Assembly: GCA_020029595.1 (NCBI GenBank)
Contig: JAIBJN010000012.1
Span: forward strand, 1-34,776
DNA length: 34,776 bases
Direction: 5' to 3'
DNA from: Actinomycetota bacterium
GTDB lineage: Bacteria; Actinomycetota; Thermoleophilia; Gaiellales; Gaiellaceae
Positions 16,235 through 24,693 of this stretch are shown piece by piece. The notes below the pieces were generated by a model. That model was not told the origin of the DNA. It searched no databases and saw nothing but the letters and a program-made list of their open reading frames with translations. A program made the translations under genes and the position numbers. Positions within the stretch are counted from its first letter, which is position 1; each line of letters opens with the position of its first letter.

Positions 16235-17227
16235 ATGCCGGTCACGCTTCGGCGAGGCGCCGTCACGGCGATCGCAGAGCGGCATGACGGCCTCGTCAGG
16301 CTCGAGGTCGACGGACGCCCCTGCGTCGCGTATCCCGAGCTGACCGGGCCCGTCGCCCTCGGCGACGAGGTGCTCGTGAACGTCCAGGCCCTCGAGTTGG
16401 GACTCGGCACGGGCGGCTTCGACGTGCTCTACGCGAACCTCACTCGCGGCCTCGACCTGCCGCCGGAGGAGGGCGCCCATGTCATGAAGCTCCCGTACAC
16501 GCCGCTCCAGCACGCCGTCGTTCATGCGGAGGAGCGCGCGCCCGAAGACGCCGCCGGCGATGTCAGCGGCACGCCGGTCGTCTGCTGCTCGCTGCACAGC
16601 CAAGTTGCCCCCGCATGCGCGGGGCTCGGCCGGGAGCTCGCCGTCGCCTACGTGCAGCTACCGGGGGGGTCGCTGCCTGTGCCGCTCTCCGATGCGGTGC
16701 GCACTCTCCTCCACGAGGGGTACGTGCGGACGACGGTCGCGGTCGGGCCCTGCCTCGGCGGGGAGGTCGCGTGCGTCTCGCCGGCCTCGGCGCTCCTGGA
16801 GTGCGCCCGCGCGGGCATGGACGCGGTCGTCTGCGCGATCGGGCCGGGGGTCGTGGGCACGGGCTCCCGCTTCGGCCACGGAGGCCTCGCAGCCGCCGAC
16901 GCGGCCAACGCGGCGAGCGCCCTGGGCGGCAGCCCCGTCCTCGCTGCGCGGGTGTCGGACGCGGACGCGCGAGACCGCCACCGCGGGCTCTCCCACCACA
17001 CGCTCGCGGTGCTCGAGCTCATCCGCGAGCCCGTGACGATCGCTTGGCCGGACGGCCTGGGGCTGCCGGAAGGACTTCGAGAGGTCGAGGTCGTCGACGC
17101 GTCGGACTGGCGAGAGGCGTGCTCGGGGCTCCCGCTCTCGCACATGGGGCGCGGGCCGGACGACGATCCCTGGTTCTTCGCGGCGTCGTTCGCGGCCGGC
17201 GCGCTCGCGCGGACGCTCGTTCGCTGA
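16235..17227 (+). CDS. DUF3866 family protein
   Basis: 330 aa from ATG 16235, five bases after the peptidase stop. Matches DUF3866: a beta-rich N-domain (VTAIAERHDGLVRLEVDG, then VALGDEVLVNVQAL), the conserved NLTRGLDLP and HVMKLPYTPLQ, a central VCCSLHSQVAPACAG with conserved Cys and His, and GPGVVGTGSRFGHGGLA near the C-terminal third. The family is known from actinobacteria and spore-forming firmicutes in the same gene neighbourhood and has no established function. No signal peptide or membrane helix. Confidence 0.82.
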   Translation: MPVTLRRGAVTAIAERHDGLVRLEVDGRPCVAYPELTGPVALGDEVLVNVQALELGLGTGGFDVLYANLTRGLDLPPEEGAHVMKLPYTPLQHAVVHAEERAPEDAAGDVSGTPVVCCSLHSQVAPACAGLGRELAVAYVQLPGGSLPVPLSDAVRTLLHEGYVRTTVAVGPCLGGEVACVSPASALLECARAGMDAVVCAIGPGVVGTGSRFGHGGLAAADAANAASALGGSPVLAARVSDADARDRHRGLSHHTLAVLELIREPVTIAWPDGLGLPEGLREVEVVDASDWREACSGLPLSHMGRGPDDDPWFFAASFAAGALARTLVR

Positions 17228-17304
17228 CGTCCAGGCCAGAGCTCAGTTCGACCTCGGGCAAGGAACTCCGTGCAAATGAGGCCATCCGGGCACACTGCTT
17301 CGGC

Positions 17305-17310
17305 TATCGT
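17305..17310 (+). promoter_or_regulatory. Probable -10 element of ald (TATCGT)
   Basis: TATCGT ends 11 nt before the ATG at 17322, giving a leader of about 4 nt. It overlaps the alternative TTG at 17310 and argues against that start. The 94-nt spacer before ald otherwise shows no clear structure. Confidence 0.4.
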
Positions 17311-17321
17311 TGGCGCGCCTC

Positions 17322-18449
17322 ATGCGGATCGGCGTCGTCAAGGAGATCAAGCAGGACGAGTACCGCGTCGCCCTCACTCCGGCCGGCGCAGGGGAGCTCG
17401 GTCTGAGGGGCCACGAGGTCGTCGTCGAGACCGGGGCCGGCGTCGGCAGCGCCTTTCCGGACTCTGACTACGAGGCCGTCGGCGCGCAGATCTCGTCGGT
17501 CGAGGAAGTGTGGGCGACCGCCGAGATGGTGCTGAAGGTCAAGGAGCCGCTGGCCGACGAGTACGGGCGCCTTCGCGACGGCCTCGTCCTCTTCACGTAC
17601 CTGCACCTCGCCGCCGACGAGCGGCTCACGCGGACGCTCGTCGACAGCGGCGCCACCTGCATCGCGTACGAGACGGTGGAGGCGGACGACGGACGGCTTC
17701 CGTTGCTCGCGCCGATGAGCGAGGTGGCCGGACGACTCGCCACTCAGATGGGGGCCTGGGCGCTGGAGAAGGCGCAGGGAGGCCGCGGCATCCTCCTCGG
17801 CGGGGTCCCCGGCGTGCCGCCGGCGAAGGTCGTCGTCCTGGGCGGCGGGATCGTCGGCTACAACGCGGCGCTGATCGCGGTCGGCATGCAGGCCGACGTG
17901 TGGATCCTCGACAGGTCGGTCGAGCGCATGCGCGACCTGGAGATGATGCTCGACGGGCGGATCACGCTGGCAATGTCGAACCGGCTTCAGATCGAGCAGG
18001 TGGCGGCCGACGCCGACCTGATCATCGGCGCGGTGCTCATCCCGGGCGCCCGCGCGCCGAAGCTGATCACGAGAGACATGCTCGGCGGGCTCAAGCCGGG
18101 TGCCGTGCTCGTCGACGTCGCCATCGACCAGGGCGGCTGTTTCGAGACGTCGCACCCGACGACGCACTCCGATCCGATCTACGAGGTCGACCGGGTCGTC
18201 CACTACTGCGTCGCGAACATGCCCGGCGCGGTGCCCGTCACGTCGACATTTGCGCTCACCAACGTCACGCTCCCGTACGTCGAGGCCATCGCCGACCACG
18301 GCCTCCGGGAGGCCGTCACCCGCGACCGGGCGCTCGCGCGCGGCGTCAATGTCCTCGACGGGAAGCTGACCTACGAGGCCGTCGCGGACGCTCACGGCCT
18401 CGAATACTCACCGCTCGAGCAGGCCCTCCGGCTCGAGCGCGTCCCGTAG
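17322..18449 (+). CDS. ald: Alanine dehydrogenase
   Basis: NAD-dependent, reversible deamination of L-alanine to pyruvate. 375 aa from ATG 17322, giving [20 protein letters not shown], the canonical start; an in-frame TTG 12 nt upstream adds MARL and is less likely. Visible features: [10 protein letters not shown] with the pyruvate-binding Lys, LFTYLHLA with the catalytic His, the NAD-binding Rossmann loop [16 protein letters not shown], and the catalytic Asp region [14 protein letters not shown]. Length is normal (about 371). It probably has its own promoter. Confidence 0.95.
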   Translation: MRIGVVKEIKQDEYRVALTPAGAGELGLRGHEVVVETGAGVGSAFPDSDYEAVGAQISSVEEVWATAEMVLKVKEPLADEYGRLRDGLVLFTYLHLAADERLTRTLVDSGATCIAYETVEADDGRLPLLAPMSEVAGRLATQMGAWALEKAQGGRGILLGGVPGVPPAKVVVLGGGIVGYNAALIAVGMQADVWILDRSVERMRDLEMMLDGRITLAMSNRLQIEQVAADADLIIGAVLIPGARAPKLITRDMLGGLKPGAVLVDVAIDQGGCFETSHPTTHSDPIYEVDRVVHYCVANMPGAVPVTSTFALTNVTLPYVEAIADHGLREAVTRDRALARGVNVLDGKLTYEAVADAHGLEYSPLEQALRLERVP

Positions 18450-18458
18450 GCGCGCGGA

Positions 18459-18593
18459 TTACGACTGGGACTCGCGCTTCAGGTCGTCGGCGCCGGGGAA
18501 GAGCCGGATGACGACGAAGGTCACGGCCGCGGCGAAGGAGATGGTCCCGACGATCCAGAGTGCCATGCCGAAGAGGCCGAGGACGGTATCCAT
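18459..18593 (-). CDS. 44-aa single-span membrane protein
   Basis: Found in the spacer between ald and deoB on the minus strand: ATG at 18593, TAA at 18459. It begins MDTVLGLFGMALWIVG, has one hydrophobic helix over about residues 4-30, then a charged tail ending DDLKRESQS. Codon use is GC3-rich like the neighbours, which supports real coding. It converges on ald and diverges from deoB, sharing a palindromic -10 with it. Similar tiny membrane proteins occur in actinobacteria, but no function is known to me. Confidence 0.65.
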   Translation of the reverse strand: MDTVLGLFGMALWIVGTISFAAAVTFVVIRLFPGADDLKRESQS

Positions 18594-18601
18594 GACGACC
18601 T

Positions 18602-18608
18602 TAGAATA
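18602..18608. promoter_or_regulatory. Bidirectional -10 element (TAGAATA) for deoB and the 44-aa gene
   Basis: Top strand TAGAAT (18602-18607) ends 6 nt before the deoB ATG at 18614. Bottom strand TATTCT (18608 to 18603) ends 9 nt before the minus-strand ATG at 18593. The same seven bases therefore serve both directions, each at leaderless distance. Confidence 0.55.
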
Positions 18609-18613
18609 GCCTC

Positions 18614-19780
18614 ATGCCGCGAGCCTGCGTGATCGTGCTGGACGCGGTTGGTGCGGGTGAGCTGCCGGATGCATCCGAGTACGGCGACGAAGGCTCGAAC
18701 ACGCTGGCCAACGTCGCCAAGGCTGTCGGCGGGCTCGACCTTCCCAACCTCGAGCAGCTTGGCTTCGGGAACGTCGAGGCTCTGGAGGGCTGTCCGCCGA
18801 TGGAGCACGCGCCCGCCGTCGCCGGCCGGCTCTTCGAGCGCTCGAAGGGAAAGGACACGACGACCGGCCACTGGGAGCTGATGGGCATCGTTACGCCCGT
18901 CGCCATGCCGACGTACCCGCACGGTTTCCCCTTCGAGGTGATCGAGGAGTTCGCGCACCGCACCGGCCGTGGGGTGCTCGGAAACAAGGCCGCCTCGGGG
19001 ACGGAGATCATCGAGGAGCTTGGCGAGGAGCACCAGCGAACCGGGAAGTGGATCGTCTACACCTCTGCCGACTCTGTCTTCCAGGTGGCGGCGCACGAGG
19101 AGACGATCCCGCTCGAGGAGCTCTACGAGGCATGTGGGATCGCGCGCGAGATCCTGACGGGGAAGCACGCCGTCGGACGCGTGATCGCCCGCCCGTTCGT
19201 CGGTGGGCCTGGAAGCTACACGCGTACGCCGAACCGTCACGACTGGTCGCTCCGGCCGCGCCAGCCGAACTACCTCACGCTCGTGCGTGAGGCCGGGAAC
19301 GAAGTGCACGGAGTCGGCAAGATCCATGACATCTTCGCGGGGGTCGACATCGACGACTCGCACCCAACGAAGTCGAACATCGAAGGAACCAAGCGGATCG
19401 AGACGCTCCTGCGCGAGCTCGACGGCGGCCTCGTCTTCGCCAACCTCGTCGAGACGGACATGCTCTGGGGTCACCGCAACGACCCGGTCAACTTCCACCG
19501 CTGCCTCCAGGACTTCGACCGGCGCCTGCCCGACCTCCTCGACGCGCTTCGACCTGCCGACCTCCTCATCCTCACCTCCGACCACGGCTGCGACCCGACG
19601 ACGCCCTCGACCGACCATTCCCGGGAGCACGCTCTCTTCCTCGCGTACGTCGAGGGCAGGAACGCAGACGGGAGGCGCCACGAGGGCGAGTTCGCAGACG
19701 TGGGCGCGACCGTCAACGCCTGGCTCGGCGGGAAGGCGCCCGGGCGAGGGATTCCGGGCGTGCCGGTGCTCGAGCCGTGA
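18614..19780 (+). CDS. deoB: Phosphopentomutase
   Basis: Interconverts (deoxy)ribose 1- and 5-phosphate in nucleoside salvage. 388 aa, alkaline-phosphatase superfamily with two Mn ions. Visible: CVIVLDAVGAGELPDA with the first metal Asp, the DEGSNTLANVA stretch, KGKDTTTGHWELMG with the phosphorylated Thr, and the C-terminal metal ligands TSDHGCDPTTPSTDHSREH. The start is fixed by TAGAAT 6 nt upstream. It pairs with the nucleoside phosphorylase 22 nt downstream, whose product it consumes. Confidence 0.96.
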   Translation: MPRACVIVLDAVGAGELPDASEYGDEGSNTLANVAKAVGGLDLPNLEQLGFGNVEALEGCPPMEHAPAVAGRLFERSKGKDTTTGHWELMGIVTPVAMPTYPHGFPFEVIEEFAHRTGRGVLGNKAASGTEIIEELGEEHQRTGKWIVYTSADSVFQVAAHEETIPLEELYEACGIAREILTGKHAVGRVIARPFVGGPGSYTRTPNRHDWSLRPRQPNYLTLVREAGNEVHGVGKIHDIFAGVDIDDSHPTKSNIEGTKRIETLLRELDGGLVFANLVETDMLWGHRNDPVNFHRCLQDFDRRLPDLLDALRPADLLILTSDHGCDPTTPSTDHSREHALFLAYVEGRNADGRRHEGEFADVGATVNAWLGGKAPGRGIPGVPVLEP

Positions 19781-19802
19781 GGCGCGGCGCGGGGCGCGCG
19801 AC

Positions 19803-21098
19803 ATGATCCCTGCGGCCGAGCTCATCCAGCGCAAGCGGGACGGGGCCGAGCTCTCCGCGGAGGAGATCGTGGAGCTCGTGCTCGCCTATGCGCGCGACGA
19901 GGTTCCCGACTACCAGATGGCCGCGTTCTGCATGGCCGTGTACTTCAAGGGGCTGACTCCTGCCGAGACCCACGCGCTGACGGACGCGATGGTGCGGAGC
20001 GGTGAGACGATCGACCTCTCGGCCCTCGGGCGCAGGGTCGTGGACAAGCACTCGACCGGCGGTGTCGGCGACAAGACCTCGATCGCGCTCGGCCCTGTCG
20101 TCGCCGCCTGCGGCGTGCCGTTCGCAAAGATGAGCGGCCGCGGCCTCGGCCACACCGGCGGGACGCTCGACAAGCTCGAGTCGATCCCGGGCTTCCGCAT
20201 TGAGCTCGGCAGCGACGAGCTCATCCGGCAGGTGCGGGAGGTCGGGATGGCGATCGTCGGCCAGACGGCAGACCTCGTTCCGGCGGACAAGAAGCTCTAC
20301 GCCCTGCGGGACGTGACCGCGACCGTCGACATCATCCCTCTGATCGCCTCCTCGATCATGTCGAAGAAGATCGCAGGCGGGGCCGACGCGATCGTGCTCG
20401 ACGTCAAGGTCGGCGACGGCGCCTTCATGAAGACGCTCGACGAGGCGCGCGGGCTCGCGAGGACCATGGTGGAGCTCGGCGGCCTGGCCGGCCGTCGCGT
20501 CGTCTGCGAGCTGACTGACATGGACCAGCCTCTGGGGCACGCCGTCGGGAACGCGCTCGAGATCTCAGAGACTCTCGACACGCTCGAGGGCTCGGGCCCG
20601 CCCGACCTCGTCGAGCTCGTCGCCGGCGCGGCCGCACACCTGCTCGCGCTCTCCGATCTCGGCGTGGACGAGGCGGAGGGTCGCCGGCGGGCCGTGGAGG
20701 CCCTGGCGAGCGGGGCCGGGCGGGAGGCGTACGACCGCTGGGTTCGTGCGCAGGGAGGCGACCCCCGTCGGGAGGCTCTTCCGCGGGCAGCCGTGATCCG
20801 CCCCGTCCCGGCTCCCGCCGCGGGCTACGTCCAGGCCATGGCCACCACCGCGGTCGGCCTCGCGGCGCTCCACCTCGGCGCGGGGCGTGTGCGCAAGGAG
20901 GACACCGTCGACCATGCGGTCGGAGTCGTCTGCCTGGCCAAGCGGGGTGACCGTGTCGAGGCCGGGGAGCCGCTCGCCGAGGTCCACGCCCGCGACGAGA
21001 CGTCCGCCGCCGTGGCCGTGGAGGAGATCGCAGCCTGTTACATCCTCGGCGACGAGAAGCCCGAGCATCGGCCGATCGTCCTCGACGTCCTCTCCTGA
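19803..21098 (+). CDS. deoA: Thymidine/pyrimidine-nucleoside phosphorylase
   Basis: Phosphorolysis of pyrimidine nucleosides to the base and (deoxy)ribose 1-phosphate. 431 aa from ATG 19803. N-terminal helical domain (PDYQMAAFCMAVYFKGL), then KHSTGGVGDKTSIALGP, the phosphate-binding and family-signature stretch, SGRGLGHTGGTLDKLE, and SIMSKKIAGGADAIVLDVK. The C-terminal domain is complete. Sequence alone does not separate thymidine-specific DeoA from the broader Pdp. Adjacent to deoB, so one salvage operon is likely. Confidence 0.93.
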   Translation: MIPAAELIQRKRDGAELSAEEIVELVLAYARDEVPDYQMAAFCMAVYFKGLTPAETHALTDAMVRSGETIDLSALGRRVVDKHSTGGVGDKTSIALGPVVAACGVPFAKMSGRGLGHTGGTLDKLESIPGFRIELGSDELIRQVREVGMAIVGQTADLVPADKKLYALRDVTATVDIIPLIASSIMSKKIAGGADAIVLDVKVGDGAFMKTLDEARGLARTMVELGGLAGRRVVCELTDMDQPLGHAVGNALEISETLDTLEGSGPPDLVELVAGAAAHLLALSDLGVDEAEGRRRAVEALASGAGREAYDRWVRAQGGDPRREALPRAAVIRPVPAPAAGYVQAMATTAVGLAALHLGAGRVRKEDTVDHAVGVVCLAKRGDRVEAGEPLAEVHARDETSAAVAVEEIAACYILGDEKPEHRPIVLDVLS

Positions 21099-21104
21099 GC
21101 CGAC

Positions 21105-21938
21105 GTGCCCGAGCTGCCTGAGGTCGAGACGATTCGCTCAGCGCTCGCGCCGGGGCTAACGGGGCGGAAGCTCGAGCGCGTCGAGATCCTCGATCCCCGG
21201 CTGACGAGGCCTGAGCCGCCGGAGCTCGTCGCGGCCGCGCTCGAGCGGGAGCGCGTGTCGGCTGTGCGCCGTCGGGGCAAGTATTTGGTTGTCGTCTTCG
21301 AAAGCGGGCGGCACCTCCTCGTTCACCTGCGGATGACCGGGAACGTCCTCCACCCGGCGCCTGATGGGCACGAGAACGATCTGCACGTGCGGGCTGTCGT
21401 CAGATTAGACGACGGGTCGGATGTCGTCTATCACGACGTCCGCCGCTTCGGGACGTGGGAGCTGCTCGAGCCTGGCGAGCTGAAGGAGTACTTCGCCGTC
21501 AGGCGTCTCGGCCCGGAGCCGCTCGGGCGTGCGTTTACCGCGGCGAGCCTCGGCGGAGCCCTCGAGGGCCGGCGGGCGCCCGTGAAGGCCGCTCTGCTCG
21601 ACCAGCGGGCGGCGGCCGGGGTCGGGAACATCTACGCGGACGAGGCGCTCTGGTACGCGCGCGTCCACCCGCTGACGCCGGCCGGCGAGCTGGACGAGGA
21701 GCAGGTCGCGGCGCTTCGCGACGGGATCCGCAAGGCGCTCCGGCTCGGCATCCGGCGCCAAGGGGCGAGCGTCCGCAACTACCGTGGCGCCGACGGGCTG
21801 CGCGGCCGCATGCAGGACGAGTTCCGCGTCTACGGGCGCGACGGCGAGCCGTGCGAGCGCTGCGGCACGGCCATCGTGAAGACGCGGGCGGGCGGCCGGG
21901 GCACGTGGTACTGCCCGAGCTGCCAGCCCGGCGATTAG
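21105..21938 (+). CDS. mutM: Formamidopyrimidine-DNA glycosylase (MutM/Fpg)
   Basis: Base-excision repair of 8-oxoguanine and formamidopyrimidines. 277 aa from GTG 21105 giving MPELPEVETIR, with the Pro2 nucleophile and Glu3. Other family marks: RRRGKYLVV with the catalytic Lys, HLRMTGN, GVGNIYADEALW (helix-two-turn-helix), and a C-terminal zinc finger of two Cys pairs (CERC and CPSC). All catalytic elements are present, so it should be active. Six bases follow the deoA stop. Confidence 0.95.
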   Translation: MPELPEVETIRSALAPGLTGRKLERVEILDPRLTRPEPPELVAAALERERVSAVRRRGKYLVVVFESGRHLLVHLRMTGNVLHPAPDGHENDLHVRAVVRLDDGSDVVYHDVRRFGTWELLEPGELKEYFAVRRLGPEPLGRAFTAASLGGALEGRRAPVKAALLDQRAAAGVGNIYADEALWYARVHPLTPAGELDEEQVAALRDGIRKALRLGIRRQGASVRNYRGADGLRGRMQDEFRVYGRDGEPCERCGTAIVKTRAGGRGTWYCPSCQPGD

Positions 21939-21941
21939 CAT
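21936..21941 (+). promoter_or_regulatory. -10 element of the esterase gene overlapping the mutM stop (TAGCAT)
   Basis: TAGCAT starts with the mutM TAG stop and ends 8 nt before ATG 21950. Same arrangement as nadK-recN. Confidence 0.45.
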
Positions 21942-21949
21942 CACCGGCT

Positions 21950-22981
21950 ATGGAGCCGTGGTCATTCGAGCCGGCCGGACGCTTCGAGGAGACCCTCTTC
22001 GCGAGCGAAGTCCTGCGCGGGAACCCGCTCGGCGACCCTCACGACCGACCGCTCTGGGTCTACCTCCCGCCCGGCTACGACGACGAGACGGAACGCCGCT
22101 ACGCGTCCGTCTACATGATCCAGGGCCTCACCGGCCAGCTCGACATGTGGCGGAATCGAGCGGCCTTCCGCCGGAACTTCCCCGAGCTCGCCGACGGCCT
22201 CTTCGCCCGCGGAGAGGCGCCGCCGTGCGTCCTTGTCTGGGTGGACTGCTGGACGTCGCTCGGTGGAAGCCAGTTCCTCGACTCGCCCGGCACGGGGAGC
22301 TACCACACGTACCTGTGCGAGGAGGTCGTCCCCTGGGTCGACGCCAACTACCGGACGCTCCCCGCCCCGGAGCATCGGGGGATCGCCGGGAAGTCGAGCG
22401 GCGGCTACGGCGCCATGGTGACGCCGATGCTCCGCCCGGACCTCTTCGGCGGCCTCGCCACGCACGCGGGCGACGCGCTCTTCGAGACGTCCTATCTGTC
22501 GGAGTTCCGCGAGGTCGCGCGCGCGCTTCGAGACGAGTACGAGGGCTCGTACGAGCGCTTCTGGGAGGACTTCCGGAGCCGTCCGGCGCTCTCGAAGGAG
22601 AGCGACCACGTCCTCGTCAACAGCTGGTGCATGGCAGCGTGCTACTCCGCCGACCCGAACGGGACGGTGCGCCTGCCGTTCGACACGGACACGGGCGAGC
22701 TCGTTCCCGAGGTCTGGGAGCGCTGGCTGGCCTGGGATCCCGTCCGGATGGTGCCGCAGTACGCGGACGCTCTCCGCTCGCTCCGCGCGATCTACGTCGA
22801 CGCCGGCACGAAGGACGAGTGGTTCCTCGATCTCGGAGCGGAGGCGTTCCGGCGCGCCCTAGCCGAGATCGGCGTGACCGACGTCCACTTCGAGCTCTTC
22901 GACGCCGGGCACATGGCGATTGAGTACAGGTACCCGCTCAGCCTGAAGTACCTTGCCGAGCGGCTCGCGCCGGAGACCTAG
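21950..22981 (+). CDS. Esterase D/PF00756-type alpha/beta hydrolase
   Basis: 343 aa from ATG 21950. An esterase-D-like fold with LWVYLPPGYDDETERRY near the N-terminus, a nucleophile elbow GKSSGGYG with Ser149, an acid candidate in DAGTKDEWF, and the catalytic His in DAGHMAIEYRY. No signal peptide, so it is cytosolic. The family covers S-formylglutathione hydrolase, feruloyl and siderophore esterases; the substrate cannot be told. The catalytic triad is complete. Confidence 0.85.
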   Translation: MEPWSFEPAGRFEETLFASEVLRGNPLGDPHDRPLWVYLPPGYDDETERRYASVYMIQGLTGQLDMWRNRAAFRRNFPELADGLFARGEAPPCVLVWVDCWTSLGGSQFLDSPGTGSYHTYLCEEVVPWVDANYRTLPAPEHRGIAGKSSGGYGAMVTPMLRPDLFGGLATHAGDALFETSYLSEFREVARALRDEYEGSYERFWEDFRSRPALSKESDHVLVNSWCMAACYSADPNGTVRLPFDTDTGELVPEVWERWLAWDPVRMVPQYADALRSLRAIYVDAGTKDEWFLDLGAEAFRRALAEIGVTDVHFELFDAGHMAIEYRYPLSLKYLAERLAPET

Positions 22982-23049
22982 ATCTGAATCCCCTACGATG
23001 AGCAGGAGACACGCTCTCGGTGACACCCGGATTCCCCCGAGTCCGCGAC

Positions 23050-23055
23050 TAGACT
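23050..23055 (+). promoter_or_regulatory. Leaderless -10 element of recO (TAGACT)
   Basis: TAGACT ends 7 nt before the ATG at 23063. The rest of the 81-nt spacer has no clear feature. Confidence 0.55.
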
Positions 23056-23062
23056 GGCCCGG

Positions 23063-23812
23063 ATGGCGTCGCGCACGCTCACGACCGAGGCGGTCGTGCT
23101 CCGCTCCATCCGCTTCTCGGAAGCGGACTGCGTTCTCCACCTCTACACGCTGGAGAAGGGGCGGGTCGGCGCCATCGCCAAGGGGGTCCGCAAGACGCGC
23201 TCGCGCTTCGGAGCGCGCCTGGAGCCGCTGAGCCACGTCGAGCTTCTCCTCCACGAGGGCCGCGGCGACCTGCACACGGTGCGCGGCGCGGAGCTCGTTC
23301 GCTCGCACGACCCCTCCCGCACGGATCCGTACAGGCTCGCCGCCGGGCACATCGGGCTCGAGGCCGTCCTCCGCCTCTTCGTCGAGGAGGAGGCGCAGCC
23401 GCAGGCGTTCCACGCGCTCACGCGCTTCCTCGACCTCCTGGACGAGGTCGAGGCGGAGCTGCCCGCGCAGCCGGCGCTGGAGCCGCTCGTCCTCTCCTTC
23501 CAGCTCAAGCTCCTCTGGCTGTCCGGCTACCTCCCGCACCTGGCCGGCTGCGCGGCCTGCGGCGAGGCGAAGCCGCTGGTTGCGTTCTCCGCGCGCGCCG
23601 GGGGCGCGGTCTGCCGGGAGTGCGCCGCCGACGCGCTGCCCGTCTCCGAAGCGGGCTTCCTCGGGATCAGGGCGCTCCTCGAGCAGCCGCTCGCGGGTGC
23701 GCGCGAGGCAGGCCTGGAGGAGGACGCGCTGCGGCAGTGCCTCCGAGTGATCGAGGCCTCGTACGAGGAGCACGGCGGCTTCCGGCTGAGGACGCTCGCC
23801 CAGACGCGCTGA
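23063..23812 (+). CDS. recO: DNA repair protein RecO
   Basis: Recombination mediator that loads RecA with RecR. 249 aa. N-terminal OB fold with [19 protein letters not shown] and [18 protein letters not shown], then a helical domain and a zinc-binding site of two Cys pairs (CAACG and CREC). Normal length. The recO-glyQ-glyS-ppsR order matches that of Bacillus. The start is supported by a TANNNT box 7 nt upstream. Confidence 0.94.
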   Translation: MASRTLTTEAVVLRSIRFSEADCVLHLYTLEKGRVGAIAKGVRKTRSRFGARLEPLSHVELLLHEGRGDLHTVRGAELVRSHDPSRTDPYRLAAGHIGLEAVLRLFVEEEAQPQAFHALTRFLDLLDEVEAELPAQPALEPLVLSFQLKLLWLSGYLPHLAGCAACGEAKPLVAFSARAGGAVCRECAADALPVSEAGFLGIRALLEQPLAGAREAGLEEDALRQCLRVIEASYEEHGGFRLRTLAQTR

Positions 23813-23813
23813 G

Positions 23814-23819
23814 TACCAT
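23814..23819 (+). promoter_or_regulatory. Possible -10 element of glyQ (TACCAT)
   Basis: TACCAT begins 2 nt after recO and overlaps the alternative ATG at 23818. It ends 10 nt before ATG 23830, so it favours the inner start. Confidence 0.35.
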
Positions 23820-23829
23820 GGTGCGTCTC

Positions 23830-24693
23830 ATGAGCGCGCCCACCTACCAGGAGATGATCGCCAGCCTGGAGCGGTACTGGGCGGACGAGGGGTGCGTGCT
23901 CATGCAGCCGTACCACACGGAGGTCGGCGCGGGCACGTTCAACCCCGCGACCTTCCTCCGCTGTCTCGGTCCGGAGCCCTGGAAGACCGCTTACGTCGAG
24001 CCGTCGATCCGCCCCACGGACGGCCGCTACGCCGACAACCCCTTCCGCTTCCAGCAATTCTTCCAGTATCAGGTCGTCCTCAAGCCGTCGCCGGACGACG
24101 TGCTCGACCGTTACTTCGCGTCGCTCGAGGCGGTGGGTATCGACCTCCAGAAGCACGACGTGAGGCTCGTCGAGGACGACTGGGAGGGCCCGACGCTCGG
24201 CGCCTGGGGCCTCGGGTGGGAGATCTGGGTCGACGGCATGGAGGTGACGCAGTTCACGTACTTCCAGCAGCTCGGCGGGCTCGAGCTCGACCTCATTCCG
24301 GCGGAGATCTCCTATGGGCTCGAGCGGCTGGCCATGTTCCTCCAGAACAAGCGAAGCGCCTTCGAGCTCGAGTGGGCGCCCGGGTTCACCTGGGGCGACG
24401 TCTACCGCGAGAACGAGCGTCAGTGGTCGATCTACAACTTCGAGGAGGCGCCGGTCGACGCGCTCATGCGGCGCTTCGCGGACCACGAGGCCGAGTGCCG
24501 CGCCCTCGTCGAGCGGAGCCTTTCGCTTCCCGCCTACGACCAGGTGCTCAAGTGCTCCCACGCCTTCAACCTGCTCGACGCCCGTGGGGCGATCTCGGTG
24601 ACCGAGCGCGCCTCCTACATCGGCCGCGTCCGGAACCTCGCCCGGGCCGTCGCGGAGCTCTACCTGGAGTCCCTTGCCGAGCCTGCTGTTTGA
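23830..24693 (+). CDS. glyQ: Glycyl-tRNA synthetase alpha subunit
   Basis: Catalytic subunit of the bacterial two-subunit GlyRS. 287 aa from ATG 23830 ([20 protein letters not shown]); ATG 23818 would add four residues. Highly conserved blocks are all present: [46 protein letters not shown]-type ([15 protein letters not shown]) and [16 protein letters not shown]. Overlaps glyS by 20 nt. The alpha/beta type GlyRS, rather than the single-chain form of most actinomycetes, fits a deep-branching lineage. Confidence 0.96.
   Translation: MSAPTYQEMIASLERYWADEGCVLMQPYHTEVGAGTFNPATFLRCLGPEPWKTAYVEPSIRPTDGRYADNPFRFQQFFQYQVVLKPSPDDVLDRYFASLEAVGIDLQKHDVRLVEDDWEGPTLGAWGLGWEIWVDGMEVTQFTYFQQLGGLELDLIPAEISYGLERLAMFLQNKRSAFELEWAPGFTWGDVYRENERQWSIYNFEEAPVDALMRRFADHEAECRALVERSLSLPAYDQVLKCSHAFNLLDARGAISVTERASYIGRVRNLARAVAELYLESLAEPAV

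Noticed and set aside
18521-19834. 437-aa minus-strand open frame over deoB
   Set aside because: deoB on the + strand has all catalytic motifs; the reverse frame has none.
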